Shown here: piece by piece, positions 53,088 to 61,358 of the stretch
Layout of the letters: each line of letters opens with the position of its first letter
Numbering within the stretch: position 1 is the first letter of the stretch
Assembly (NCBI GenBank): GCA_002454975.1
Contig: DKJZ01000074.1
Span: 1 to 64,000, forward strand
Reading direction: 5' to 3'
Origin: Hylemonella sp. UBA6679
GTDB lineage: Bacteria; Pseudomonadota; Gammaproteobacteria; Burkholderiales; Burkholderiaceae_C
Length of the DNA stretch: 64,000 bases
Made by a program: the position numbers and the translations under genes
Notes under the pieces: model-generated
Databases searched by the model: none
What the model saw: only the letters and a program-made list of their open reading frames with translations
What the model was told of the DNA's origin: nothing

Positions 53088-54601
53088 TTGGTCTTGAACA
53101 GCTCATCCATTTTCTTTTGCTCGTCGTCGGAGGATTTGTTCGCGTCTGCTGGGCCGTCCAAGGTGGGCTCAGCTGGCGGGGTGTCGTCCACGGGGGCTTC
53201 AATCACCACCTTGTCGATGTCAACCACCACCTCTTTGTCGAGGAACATGGTCACGGTTTGCGGCACAAAAATCACAATAGCCACCAAGATGAGCTGCATG
53301 ATCACCCAGGGAATGGAGCCCAGGTAAATGTCGCTGGACTTGACTGGCTTTTCAATCCGCTTTTCTTTGAACAAGGTGTCGGCAATGCCGCGCAAGTAGA
53401 ACAGCGCAAAACCAAACGGCGGGTGCATGAAGCTGGTTTGCATGTTCACGCACAGCAGCACGCCAAACCAAATCAGGTCAATGCCCATTTTCTCGGCCAC
53501 GGGGCCAAGCATGGGGATGATGATGAAGGCGATCTCAAAAAAGTCGAGGAAGAAAGCCAGGAAGAACACAAAGATGTTCACCACAATCAAGAAGCCCACC
53601 TGGCCGCCTGGCAATTGGCTGAGCAAGTGCTCCACCCACTTGGCGCCGTCCACACCCTGAAAGACCATGGAGAACACGCGCGAGCCGATCAAGATGAACA
53701 CCACCATCGCGGTCAAACGCATGGTGCCCGTCATGGCCTCCCAAATCAGGTCTTTGGTCAAGCGCTTGTGCATGGCCGCCAACATCAAGGCACCCACACA
53801 GCCCATGGCACCCGCTTCTGTGGGGGTGGCAATGGCCGTGTTGATGCCAGGCAAGCCGCCCATGGAGCCCAGCACCGCAAAAATCAGCACAGCTGAAGGG
53901 ATGATGCCGCGCAAGCATTTGCGCCACAGCGCCCAGCCGTTGAGGGTACGCGCTTCACGCGGCACACCGGGCACATGGCTGGGTTTGACCACGCTCAGGG
54001 CAAAGGTGTAGAGCGCAAAAATGGCGATTTGCAAAATCGACGGACCCCAAGCGCCCTTGTACATGTCGCCCACCGAGCGACCCAGCTGGTCGGCCAACAC
54101 CACCAAGACCAGCGACGGGGGCACCAGCTGTGTGATGGTGCCCGAGGCGGCCAGCACGCCTGTGGCGTAGCGCATGTTGTAACCGTAACGGATCATCACG
54201 GGCAGGGAAATCAGCGCCATGGCAATCACCTGGCCCGCCACCGTACCGGTGATGGCACCCAAGATGAAGCCCACGATGATCACCGAGTAACCCAGGCCCC
54301 CTTTGACCGGCCCGAACAGCTGACCCATGGAGTCGAGCATGTCTTCGGCCAAGCCACACTTTTCGAGAATGGCACCCATGAAGGTGAAGAAGGGGATGGC
54401 CAGGAGCAAGTCGTTGCTCAAAATCCCGAAGATGTTGAGGGGCAGGTTGGCCATGAAGCTGGCGGGAAACCAGCCCATTTCGATGGCAAAAAAGCCACTG
54501 AACAACCCCAGGGCTGCCAGCGAGAAGGCAACCGGAAAACCGATCAACATCACCACCACGAGGCCCGCGAACATGATCGGGGCGAAATTTTCCATTTCCA
54601 T
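53084..54601 (-). CDS. dctM: TRAP transporter large permease (DctM)
   Basis: A 505-residue inner-membrane permease with about twelve hydrophobic segments. It carries the family sequences ALGLFSGFFAIEMG and FLDFFEIAFIIIPMLGPVAEK, and the conserved NMQTSFMHPPFGFALFYLRG near the C-terminal end. Unusually, the last ~60 residues are a polar, Asp/Pro/Lys-rich tail (VDDTPPAEPTLDGPADANK). It lies 39 bp downstream of the small permease gene and overlaps the hypothetical gene by 4 bp. It should pair with the receptor at 51438, whose gene is convergent. Confidence 0.93.
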   Translation of the reverse strand: MEMENFAPIMFAGLVVVMLIGFPVAFSLAALGLFSGFFAIEMGWFPASFMANLPLNIFGILSNDLLLAIPFFTFMGAILEKCGLAEDMLDSMGQLFGPVKGGLGYSVIIVGFILGAITGTVAGQVIAMALISLPVMIRYGYNMRYATGVLAASGTITQLVPPSLVLVVLADQLGRSVGDMYKGAWGPSILQIAIFALYTFALSVVKPSHVPGVPREARTLNGWALWRKCLRGIIPSAVLIFAVLGSMGGLPGINTAIATPTEAGAMGCVGALMLAAMHKRLTKDLIWEAMTGTMRLTAMVVFILIGSRVFSMVFQGVDGAKWVEHLLSQLPGGQVGFLIVVNIFVFFLAFFLDFFEIAFIIIPMLGPVAEKMGIDLIWFGVLLCVNMQTSFMHPPFGFALFYLRGIADTLFKEKRIEKPVKSSDIYLGSIPWVIMQLILVAIVIFVPQTVTMFLDKEVVVDIDKVVIEAPVDDTPPAEPTLDGPADANKSSDDEQKKMDELFKTK

Positions 54602-54640
54602 GGGAAGGCTTTCTAAAGTTCTGCGTGTTGAAGCGGCGCT

Positions 54641-55180
54641 TTACTGCACCGGTTTCTCGTAATGAATGTCCATGCTGTAGCTGCCCTGCAGGTAAGCCAC
54701 ACGCTTGATGATTTCGCTCAGGCCCTGCAGAAACATCCAGCCAAAGCCCAAAGGCAGCAGCATCATCACGGGCCAACGAATCAGGCCGCCCGCGTTTTGG
54801 GACATTTCACCGGTGAGGTACATCTTCATGAACAGTGGCCAGCTGAAGTAAACCATCAGCAGCATCACAGGAAGCAAAAAGAATACCAAGCCAAACAGAT
54901 CCACCCAAACCGGGCCCTTGCCACCGAGCTTGGCGTAGATGATGTCCACCCGCACATGCTCGTTGAGCTTGAGCACATGAGGGGCGCCCAGCATCACGGT
55001 GGCGGCGAACAAATACCACTGAATTTCAAGCCAGCCGTTGGAGCTCACATCCAGGCCGTAACGCACAAAGGCATTGCCCGCACTGATCATGGCTGCGGAC
55101 ATCACCGCCCATGCAGCAAGCTTCCCAAAATTGAGGCTGATTTTGTCCACCCAGAGTGCTAATTTCAGCAAATAGGCCAC
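54641..55180 (-). CDS. dctQ: TRAP transporter small permease (DctQ)
   Basis: A 179-residue membrane protein with four hydrophobic segments: near residues 20-40, 50-65, 95-115 and 135-155. The sequence between segments 2 and 3, LKLNEHVRVDIIYAKLG, matches the DctQ consensus (NxHVRVD). It forms a 1:1 complex with DctM. It heads the minus-strand TRAP operon; 26 bp upstream of its start is an inverted repeat, TGATC-AACC-GATCA (55206-55219). Confidence 0.9.
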   Translation of the reverse strand: MAYLLKLALWVDKISLNFGKLAAWAVMSAAMISAGNAFVRYGLDVSSNGWLEIQWYLFAATVMLGAPHVLKLNEHVRVDIIYAKLGGKGPVWVDLFGLVFFLLPVMLLMVYFSWPLFMKMYLTGEMSQNAGGLIRWPVMMLLPLGFGWMFLQGLSEIIKRVAYLQGSYSMDIHYEKPVQ

Positions 55181-55205
55181 AGGTTTCTCCCAAAGATGTC
55201 AAAAC

Positions 55206-55219
55206 TGATCAACCGATCA
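55206..55219. promoter_or_regulatory. Inverted repeat upstream of dctQ
   Basis: TGATC-AACC-GATCA is a short inverted repeat 26 bp before the dctQ start. It shares the GATCA/TGATC core with the repeats upstream of the TRAP receptor gene, which could mark a common regulator. The repeat is short, so chance is not excluded. Confidence 0.35.
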
Positions 55220-55329
55220 TTTTAGCGGCTGTGAATAGCCCCAGATTACCCTGCTTTTCTAACTTACACATAGGGAATGCCCACATGCCAGCGGCTCGAC
55301 AGGGCCGCCTGGGCAACACATAATCGTGC

Positions 55330-56595
55330 ATGGCCAACACCAACTACACGGCCACTCTCCTTAGTGAGCCTGAATCCATCGATTGGCGCCGTGCCGGCCG
55401 GGACAACCTGTCTCTGGCGTTGATCAACGCGCGCAACCGAACCCTGCAGCTTCTGACCGCTTTTGAGCTCAAGCTGGGCGAGCACCTCAGCGTGCCGCGC
55501 CTGTCGGAAGTCAATCCACCCTTGTGGGAGCTTGGGCACATTGGTTGGTTTCAAGAGTTTTGGATTGGCCGCAACCTTCAGCGCCACCTGGGTCAGCATG
55601 CCGACCCCCAAGCGGCCCGGCTGCCCTCGCTCAAGGCCAGTGCCGACCGGTGGTGGAACTCCAGCTTGGTGCCCCATGCCAGCCGCTGGGACTTGGACCT
55701 GCCCAGTTTGGCCGACACCCGCAACTACCTGCTGGCCACGCTGGAGTCCACCCTGGACATGCTGACCAAAGCCCCAGACGACGATGTCGGTTTGTACTTT
55801 TACCGCTTGTGCCTGTTGCATGAAGACATGCATGCCGAAGCTTTTGTGATGATGGCCCAAACCCTGGGTCTGCCGCTGGAGCTCAGCCTGCCTGCCCCGC
55901 GGCCAGTGCGTGAGTCTTTGTTGGTGCCTAGCGCTTTGTGGCGGTTTGGCAGCGATGCCGGTCAAGGGTTTGCCTTTGACAATGAAATGCCGGCTTACGA
56001 AGTGGCTGTGCCTGAGTTTGAGATTGATGCCCAACCCGTGAACTGGGCGCAATTCATCGAGTTCATCGACGACGGTGGCTACGACCGGCCCGAGCTTTGG
56101 CACCCCCAAGGCCAGGTCTGGTTGGCGCAGGGCCATGCTGAGGGGCGCCGTGCCCCCCGCCATGTGGCGCAAATTGGTGTGGCGCGCCTGGGCGGAGAGG
56201 GGGCGGTGATTCAGCATTATTTTGGCCAAGCCCGCCGCATGGCGGCTTTGCAGCCGGCCATGCACCTGAGCTGGTGGGAGGCCGACGCTTGGTGCCGTTG
56301 GGCCGGGCGGCGTTTGCCCACCGAGGTGGAGTGGGAGTTGGCGGCCCACACCGCGCATCGGCGTGGTTTTCATTGGGGCGATGTGTGGGAGTGGACCGGC
56401 TCGCGTTTTCGTGGCTTTGCTGGCTTTGCGCCTGGCCCTTACCGCGATTACTCTGCGCCTTGGTTTGAAACCCACCGATCGGTTCGCGGGGCGTCCTTGT
56501 TCACCTCGGCGCGCATACGCCACCCCAAGTACCGCAATTTTTATGCGCCCGAGCGTGACGATGTGTTCATCGGTTTTCGCTCCTGCGCTGCCTAA
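55330..56595 (+). CDS. EgtB/SenA-type nonheme iron enzyme (DinB_2 + FGE-sulfatase)
   Basis: A 421-residue enzyme of the ergothioneine/selenoneine synthase family. The N-terminal DinB-like domain has the three iron ligands: His70 (WELGHIGWFQEFW) and His164/His168 (LLHEDMHAEAF). The C-terminal domain is an FGE-sulfatase fold (QPAMHLSWWEADAWCRWAGRRLPTEVEWE). EgtB joins cysteine-type sulfur to hercynine; SenA does the same with selenosugars and is known from Burkholderiales (Variovorax). I cannot tell which applies: no egtD (hercynine synthesis), senB or senC gene is visible nearby. It is a single-gene unit, convergent with the ModE-like regulator. Confidence 0.8.
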   Translation: MANTNYTATLLSEPESIDWRRAGRDNLSLALINARNRTLQLLTAFELKLGEHLSVPRLSEVNPPLWELGHIGWFQEFWIGRNLQRHLGQHADPQAARLPSLKASADRWWNSSLVPHASRWDLDLPSLADTRNYLLATLESTLDMLTKAPDDDVGLYFYRLCLLHEDMHAEAFVMMAQTLGLPLELSLPAPRPVRESLLVPSALWRFGSDAGQGFAFDNEMPAYEVAVPEFEIDAQPVNWAQFIEFIDDGGYDRPELWHPQGQVWLAQGHAEGRRAPRHVAQIGVARLGGEGAVIQHYFGQARRMAALQPAMHLSWWEADAWCRWAGRRLPTEVEWELAAHTAHRRGFHWGDVWEWTGSRFRGFAGFAPGPYRDYSAPWFETHRSVRGASLFTSARIRHPKYRNFYAPERDDVFIGFRSCAA

Positions 56596-56609
56596 AGCAG
56601 CTGCTGCCT

Positions 56610-57773
56610 TTAAGCCGTGACGGCTGTGTCGGTTGTGGTTTTGTCTTTGCGGTAATTCCACCAAGGCAGGGTTTCGCGCAGCGAGAGCACCTCACCTGCA
56701 GTTTGCGCATCCAGCGCATAGCCTGGCAGCGTGGCGAGTTGGCTTTGCCAGTCGGCGCTGCGCAGCACCGTTTGCAGCGCGGCCATGGCCGGCTCTTGCA
56801 GGGCTGATTTCAAGCACACCAAGTGGTAGGTTTCGGTGATCAGGGGCACAAAGCCCAGGCCCCGCGCGCGGGCTGCGGCCTCAATGCCTGGGCCCGCATC
56901 GGCCGCGCCAGCAGCCACGGCTTGGGCCACCGCCGCGTGCGAGCCTTCGGCAGTGTCGTAGCCCGCCAGCTGATCCGCATCCAAACCGGCTTGCGCCAGA
57001 AGTTCGTCCAGCAACACCCGCGTGCCTGTGCCCAAAGCCCGGTTGACCATGCGCACCCCCGCTTGTTGCAGGTCTTGCAAAGTGTGGATGTTTTTTGGGT
57101 TGCCATCAGCCACGATCAAGCCTTGTGTGCGCTTGGCAAAGCCGATGATTTTGTGCAAGCCCGTTTTAAGCAAAGGGCGGTACGTGCGCTCGGTGAGCGA
57201 GCCTTTGCCAGGGTGTTCGCGGGTGTGAAAACCTGCGAGCACACAGCGACCCTCGTTGAGCGCGCGGATGGCGTCGACGCTGCCCATGAAGCGCACATCC
57301 AAATGCAGCCGGTGGTGCTCGGCGGCGTGCGCACGCAATGCGCTCAAGGCATCGTCGTGGCTGGCAAAAAGCGTCAGCACATGGATGCTGTCGTCAAAGG
57401 CCATGGCAAAGGCGCGTTGCAAGTCGGCCTGCAAAGACTCAATTTGTGGCGCCAGACGTGCCTGGGCTTGCCGCTCGGCCCACAGTAATTTGTAGCCAAA
57501 TTCCGTCAGGCGCGAGGCCTGGCCCTTGTCCCAAGTGATGAGCTCATGCCCCATCTCGTCTTGCCAACGTTTGAGCTCGCCCCACACATGCCGGTAAGAC
57601 AGGTTAAGCAGACGGGCCGCGCCGGAAATAGAGCCGCTGCTTTGCACCGCGTGCAACAAATCCAGCAAAGGGTTGCGCACGGTGTTGAGGCTGGGCATGC
57701 CCGCACCGGTGGCAGAGGGCTCGTCGGCAGACGAGCGAGGCGAAAAGGCGTAATGAAACTCTAGCTTATGCAC
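56610..57773 (-). CDS. ModE-like HTH regulator with periplasmic-binding-type sensor domain
   Basis: A 387-residue regulator. The N-terminal winged helix resembles ModE (LDLLHAVQSSGSISGAARLLNLSYRHVWGELKRW; short part: GSISGAARLLNLSYRHVW). The C-terminal ~250 residues form a PBP-like ligand domain (VLLDELLAQAGLDADQLAG; GAADAGPGIEAAARARGLGF) instead of the usual molybdate-binding TOBE domains. It is divergent from the tupBCA operon with 50 bp between start codons. It probably senses molybdate, tungstate or a cofactor precursor and controls tungstate uptake. Confidence 0.85.
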   Translation of the reverse strand: MHKLEFHYAFSPRSSADEPSATGAGMPSLNTVRNPLLDLLHAVQSSGSISGAARLLNLSYRHVWGELKRWQDEMGHELITWDKGQASRLTEFGYKLLWAERQAQARLAPQIESLQADLQRAFAMAFDDSIHVLTLFASHDDALSALRAHAAEHHRLHLDVRFMGSVDAIRALNEGRCVLAGFHTREHPGKGSLTERTYRPLLKTGLHKIIGFAKRTQGLIVADGNPKNIHTLQDLQQAGVRMVNRALGTGTRVLLDELLAQAGLDADQLAGYDTAEGSHAAVAQAVAAGAADAGPGIEAAARARGLGFVPLITETYHLVCLKSALQEPAMAALQTVLRSADWQSQLATLPGYALDAQTAGEVLSLRETLPWWNYRKDKTTTDTAVTA

Positions 57774-57822
57774 GGCTGTTCATATGTTCAGGGAATTCTT
57801 GAGCCCCTACGATACCGCACTT

Positions 57823-58569
57823 ATGTCGACCTTCTCAGACAGCGTTGTCACCGCGGTGGCCTTGATTCAAGATGCAGACCCCGCTTTGCTGGCCATCGTT
57901 GGGCGCTCTTTGTACGTGAGCGCTTGGGCCACGGTGCTGGCCTTGTTGGCCGGCTTGGCGCTGGGCGCCTGGCTGGGGGTGGCGCGTTTTCCTGGGCGCG
58001 GTGTGGTGTTGATGGTCTTGAACACCTTGCTGGCCGTGCCCTCGGTGGTGGTGGGCTTGGTGGTGTACTTGCTGCTGTCGCGCACCGGGCCTTTGGGGCA
58101 CTTGGGGTGGCTGTTCAGTTTCAAGGCCATGGTGCTGGCCCAAACCTTGTTGGTGTTGCCGGTGGTCACCGCCTTGACCCGTCAGGTGATAGAAGATGTG
58201 GCGTCGCAGCACGGCGAGCAGCTGCAGGCCATGGGGGCTGGGCCGTGGCTGCGCGCGGTGCTCTTGGCCTGGGACGAGCGGCTGGCCTTGCTCACGGTGG
58301 CCATTGCGTCGTTTGGGCGAGCCATTGCGGAGGTGGGCGCGGTGATGATTGTGGGCGGCAACATCGACGGTTTTACCCGCGTGATGACCACCGCCATTGC
58401 CCTGGAAACCAGCAAGGGTGACTTGCCTTTGGCGCTGGCCTTGGGGCTGATTTTGTTGGGCGTGGTGTTGCTGCTCAATGCCATGGTGGGGCTGGTGCGG
58501 CGTTGGAGCCGCGCACGTGCTGGCCAGCCAAGCGCCCAGGCGCTGAGCCCAGAAGGTTTGCACGCATGA
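57823..58569 (+). CDS. tupB: Tungstate ABC transporter permease TupB
   Basis: A 248-residue inner-membrane permease with five or six hydrophobic segments. The EAA-type loop reads QHGEQLQAMGAGPWLRAVLLAWDERLALL, and ASFGRAIAEVGAVMIVGGNIDG is a strong TupB hallmark (short part: AIAEVGAVMIVGGNI). The frame is open to 57784, but ATG 57823 (MSTFSDSVVTAVALI) gives the expected N-terminus. Its stop overlaps the tupC start by 4 bp. The importer should bring tungstate into the cell for the oxidoreductase downstream. Confidence 0.9.
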   Translation: MSTFSDSVVTAVALIQDADPALLAIVGRSLYVSAWATVLALLAGLALGAWLGVARFPGRGVVLMVLNTLLAVPSVVVGLVVYLLLSRTGPLGHLGWLFSFKAMVLAQTLLVLPVVTALTRQVIEDVASQHGEQLQAMGAGPWLRAVLLAWDERLALLTVAIASFGRAIAEVGAVMIVGGNIDGFTRVMTTAIALETSKGDLPLALALGLILLGVVLLLNAMVGLVRRWSRARAGQPSAQALSPEGLHA

Positions 58570-59270
58570 GCCCCGTGATTGCCTTGCAAGACGTGGGCTT
58601 GCGCTACGGCCAGCACACCGCCTTGCATCCCTTGAGCGTGTCGGTCTGCGCGGGAGAGTCGGTGGCTTTGGTGGGTGCCAACGGCAGCGGCAAAAGCACG
58701 CTCTTGCGTGTGATGCATGGCCTGCTTCAGCCCACCCAGGGCCAGCGCCAGGTGCGGCCTGCCCTGGTCTTGGCCATGTTGTTCCAACGCCCGTTTTTGT
58801 TGGGCATGTCGGTGCTGAGCAACCTGCGTTTGGGCCTGTGGCTCTCAGGCGTGCCTTGGCGACAAACGCGTCAGCCCGCCTTGCAAGCTTTGGCGCGTGT
58901 GCGCTTGGGCGACTTGGCCGCTCGCCCCGCGCGCAGTCTCTCGGGCGGTCAGCAGCAGCGCCTGGCCTTGGCGCGCGCTTGGGCCACCGAGCCCGATGTT
59001 TTGTTGTTGGACGAGCCCACCGCCAGCTTGGATCCTCACGCCAAGCACGAGGTGGAGCTGCTCATGGCCGAGTTTGTGCAAGCCCGCCCCGTGACTCTGC
59101 TGTTTGCCAGCCACAACCTGGGTCAGGTCAAGCGCCTGGCCACCCGTGTCTTGTACCTCGAGGGTGGGCGCTTGTTGGCCGATTTACCCGTTCAAGATTT
59201 TTTCAACCCAGACGTGCTGCAAGCCACGTCAAGCGCTGCATTTGCATTTGTTAAAGGAGAGTTGGTATGA
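58566..59270 (+). CDS. tupC: Tungstate ABC transporter ATPase TupC
   Basis: A 234-residue ATP-binding protein. Walker A is GANGSGKST, the signature is RSLSGGQQQRLALARAW, and Walker B is DVLLLDEPTASLDPHAK, followed by the switch His in FASHNLGQVKRL. It lacks the C-terminal regulatory TOBE domain of ModC. The start ATG 58566 overlaps the tupB stop, and the stop overlaps the tupA start, so all three genes are translationally coupled. Confidence 0.9.
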   Translation: MSPVIALQDVGLRYGQHTALHPLSVSVCAGESVALVGANGSGKSTLLRVMHGLLQPTQGQRQVRPALVLAMLFQRPFLLGMSVLSNLRLGLWLSGVPWRQTRQPALQALARVRLGDLAARPARSLSGGQQQRLALARAWATEPDVLLLDEPTASLDPHAKHEVELLMAEFVQARPVTLLFASHNLGQVKRLATRVLYLEGGRLLADLPVQDFFNPDVLQATSSAAFAFVKGELV

Positions 59271-60088
59271 GTTCTACGAAGTTACAAGCTTGGCATGGCA
59301 AGTTGCTTTTTGCCATGGCTGGTCTGGCCATGTCGGGCGCTGTGTTGGCGCAAACCATGGTGATGTCGTCCACCACATCCACCGAGCAATCGGGCTTGTT
59401 TTCGCACCTTTTGCCTGAGTTCAAAAAAGCCACGGGCATTGACATCAAAGTGGTGGCTTTGGGCACCGGCCAGGCCTTGGACATGGCGCGCCGTGGGGAC
59501 GCCGATGTGGTGTTTGTGCACGACCAGGTGGCTGAGGAAAAGTTTGTTACCGATGGTTTTGGCTTGAAGCGCCAAGCGGTCATGTACAACGATTTTGTGC
59601 TCATTGGCCCCAAAGCCGACCCGGCTGCCACCAAAGGCAAAGACATTGTTGAAGCCCTGAAAAAACTCAGCGCTAGCAACGCAGCCTTCATTTCGCGAGG
59701 CGACAAAAGCGGCACGCATGCCGCCGAATTGCGCTTTTGGAAAACCGCAGACCTGAGCGATAAAAAAGGCGCAGGCTACAAAGAGTGTGGTTGTGGCATG
59801 GGCCCTGCGCTGAACATCGCGGCCTCAAGCGCAGCCTATGTGCTGGCCGACCGCGCCACTTGGCTCAACTTCAAAAACCGTGCTGATTTGGCAATTTTGG
59901 TGGAAGGCGACAACCGCCTGTTCAACCAGTACGGCGTGATGGTGGTCAACCCTGCCAAGCACGCCCACGCCAAGGTCACAGAGGCGCAAAAATTCGCCGA
60001 CTGGATCACCGCCCCGGCTGGCCAAGCCGTCATTGCGGCTTACAAAATCAACGGCGAACAGCTGTTTTTCCCGAACGCTGGCAAATGA
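59267..60088 (+). CDS. tupA: Tungstate-binding protein TupA
   Basis: A 273-residue periplasmic receptor. A signal peptide (residues 1-29, ending AVLAQ) precedes the mature start TMVMSSTTSTEQSGLF, where the STTST-SGL motif is diagnostic of TupA. Further contacts include IGPKADPA and SRGDKSGTHAAELRFW. TupA binds tungstate with much higher preference than molybdate in known cases. Its stop overlaps the next gene's start by 4 bp, so the fusion protein downstream is probably part of the same operon. Confidence 0.92.
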   Translation: MSSTKLQAWHGKLLFAMAGLAMSGAVLAQTMVMSSTTSTEQSGLFSHLLPEFKKATGIDIKVVALGTGQALDMARRGDADVVFVHDQVAEEKFVTDGFGLKRQAVMYNDFVLIGPKADPAATKGKDIVEALKKLSASNAAFISRGDKSGTHAAELRFWKTADLSDKKGAGYKECGCGMGPALNIAASSAAYVLADRATWLNFKNRADLAILVEGDNRLFNQYGVMVVNPAKHAHAKVTEAQKFADWITAPAGQAVIAAYKINGEQLFFPNAGK

Positions 60089-61353
60089 AACCACGTCTGG
60101 TCTTGTGGATGACGGCCTGCTTCATGGCTTGCAGCTTGGCCTCTCAAGCGCAGGCACAGCAGGGCAGCGTCGCTGTCATGGCAGCGGGCAGCCTCAAAGA
60201 CGCGCTGACCGAGGTGGCCGCGCAGTACCAAGCCAAAAGCGGTGTTGGTTTGAACCTCACCTTTGGCCCTTCGGGCTTGTTGCGGCAAAGGCTTGAGAAC
60301 AGCGCCGACGCCGCCGCGCAGTCGGTGTCGCTCTTCATATCTGCCGACACCGACCACCCGCAAAAATTGGTGCAAGGCGGCGGCTGGCAAGCCCACCGGG
60401 TGGTGTTGCAAAACCGCATGTGTGTGTTGGCCAACGAGAACGTCAACACCGGCGATGTGCTGAATCTGTTGCTTGATCCGTCCACGCGCGTGGGCATCTC
60501 CACGCCCAAAGCCGACCCCGCGGGGGACTACGCCTGGGCCTTGTTTGGCAAAGCCGAGGCCTTGCGAGTTGGTGCCACCCAGGTTTTGCGCGAGAAGGCG
60601 CAACAGCTCACAGGCGGGCCGCAGTCTGCCCAAGCGCCGTCAGGGCGCAATCCTTATGCCTGGGTGATGTCGCAGGGCAATGTGGATGTGTTTGTGACCT
60701 ATTGCACCAATGCCAAGAGCGCCCAAAAAGACACACCTGCTTTGAAAATCATGGCCATTCCGCAGGCCTTGCAGGTGAGTGCCTCTTACGGCATGACCTT
60801 GCGCGCCAACGCGTCGTCAGCAGCGCAGCAATTCGCCCAAGCCTTGATGCAAGCCGACGCCCAAGCCATTTTTGCCAGGTATGGTTTTTCATCAGCCGAG
60901 GTGAACACCGCTGAGATGCGTTTGGAGGTCCAGGGTTCGGTGCAAGACCGTTTGTCATTGAGCCGCCAGGATCTGCTGGCCATGACTCTCAAAAAATTTG
61001 AAGAGCAGCGAACCGTGACCCAAGAGGGTCAACAAGTTGCGCGCAAATTGATTTTTGAGGGCGTGTTGCTGCGCGACCTGGTTGAGCGCGCTCAGCCTTC
61101 GCCGGATCGACGACAAATTCGCAAAACGGTGGTGCTGCTGACCGCGACTGATGGTTACCAGACCAGTTTTTCTTGGGGTGAGCTGTTCAACAGCCCCTTA
61201 GGAGATGGGGTGGTGGTCATTTTGCGCCAGGATGGGCAAGACGTGGTTCAAACGGATGGTTGGCCAAGTTTGAGGTCGCTGCAAGACCTGCGTTCTGGCC
61301 CGCGTCATGTCCGCTGGCTCAAGCGGATTGATGTTGTTCTGCCCCAAAGCTGA
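60085..61353 (+). CDS. Fusion of ModA-like binding protein and molybdopterin-oxidoreductase-like domain
   Basis: A 422-residue secreted protein with an unusual domain pair. A signal peptide (residues 1-26, ending QAQAQ) is followed by a ModA-like oxyanion-binding domain (27-270; VMAAGSLKDALTEVAAQYQ, FGPSGLLRQRLE). Residues 277-422 resemble the sulfite-oxidase/YedY molybdopterin-binding fold (RLSLSRQDLLAMTL, GVLLRDLVERAQPS, DGYQTSFSWGELFNS). The Cys that ligates molybdenum in that fold is not seen, so the domain probably does not carry active cofactor. The 4-nt overlap with tupA puts it in the tungstate operon. It may be a second metal-oxyanion receptor or chaperone. Confidence 0.8.
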   Translation: MKPRLVLWMTACFMACSLASQAQAQQGSVAVMAAGSLKDALTEVAAQYQAKSGVGLNLTFGPSGLLRQRLENSADAAAQSVSLFISADTDHPQKLVQGGGWQAHRVVLQNRMCVLANENVNTGDVLNLLLDPSTRVGISTPKADPAGDYAWALFGKAEALRVGATQVLREKAQQLTGGPQSAQAPSGRNPYAWVMSQGNVDVFVTYCTNAKSAQKDTPALKIMAIPQALQVSASYGMTLRANASSAAQQFAQALMQADAQAIFARYGFSSAEVNTAEMRLEVQGSVQDRLSLSRQDLLAMTLKKFEEQRTVTQEGQQVARKLIFEGVLLRDLVERAQPSPDRRQIRKTVVLLTATDGYQTSFSWGELFNSPLGDGVVVILRQDGQDVVQTDGWPSLRSLQDLRSGPRHVRWLKRIDVVLPQS

Positions 61354-61358
61354 GTATG

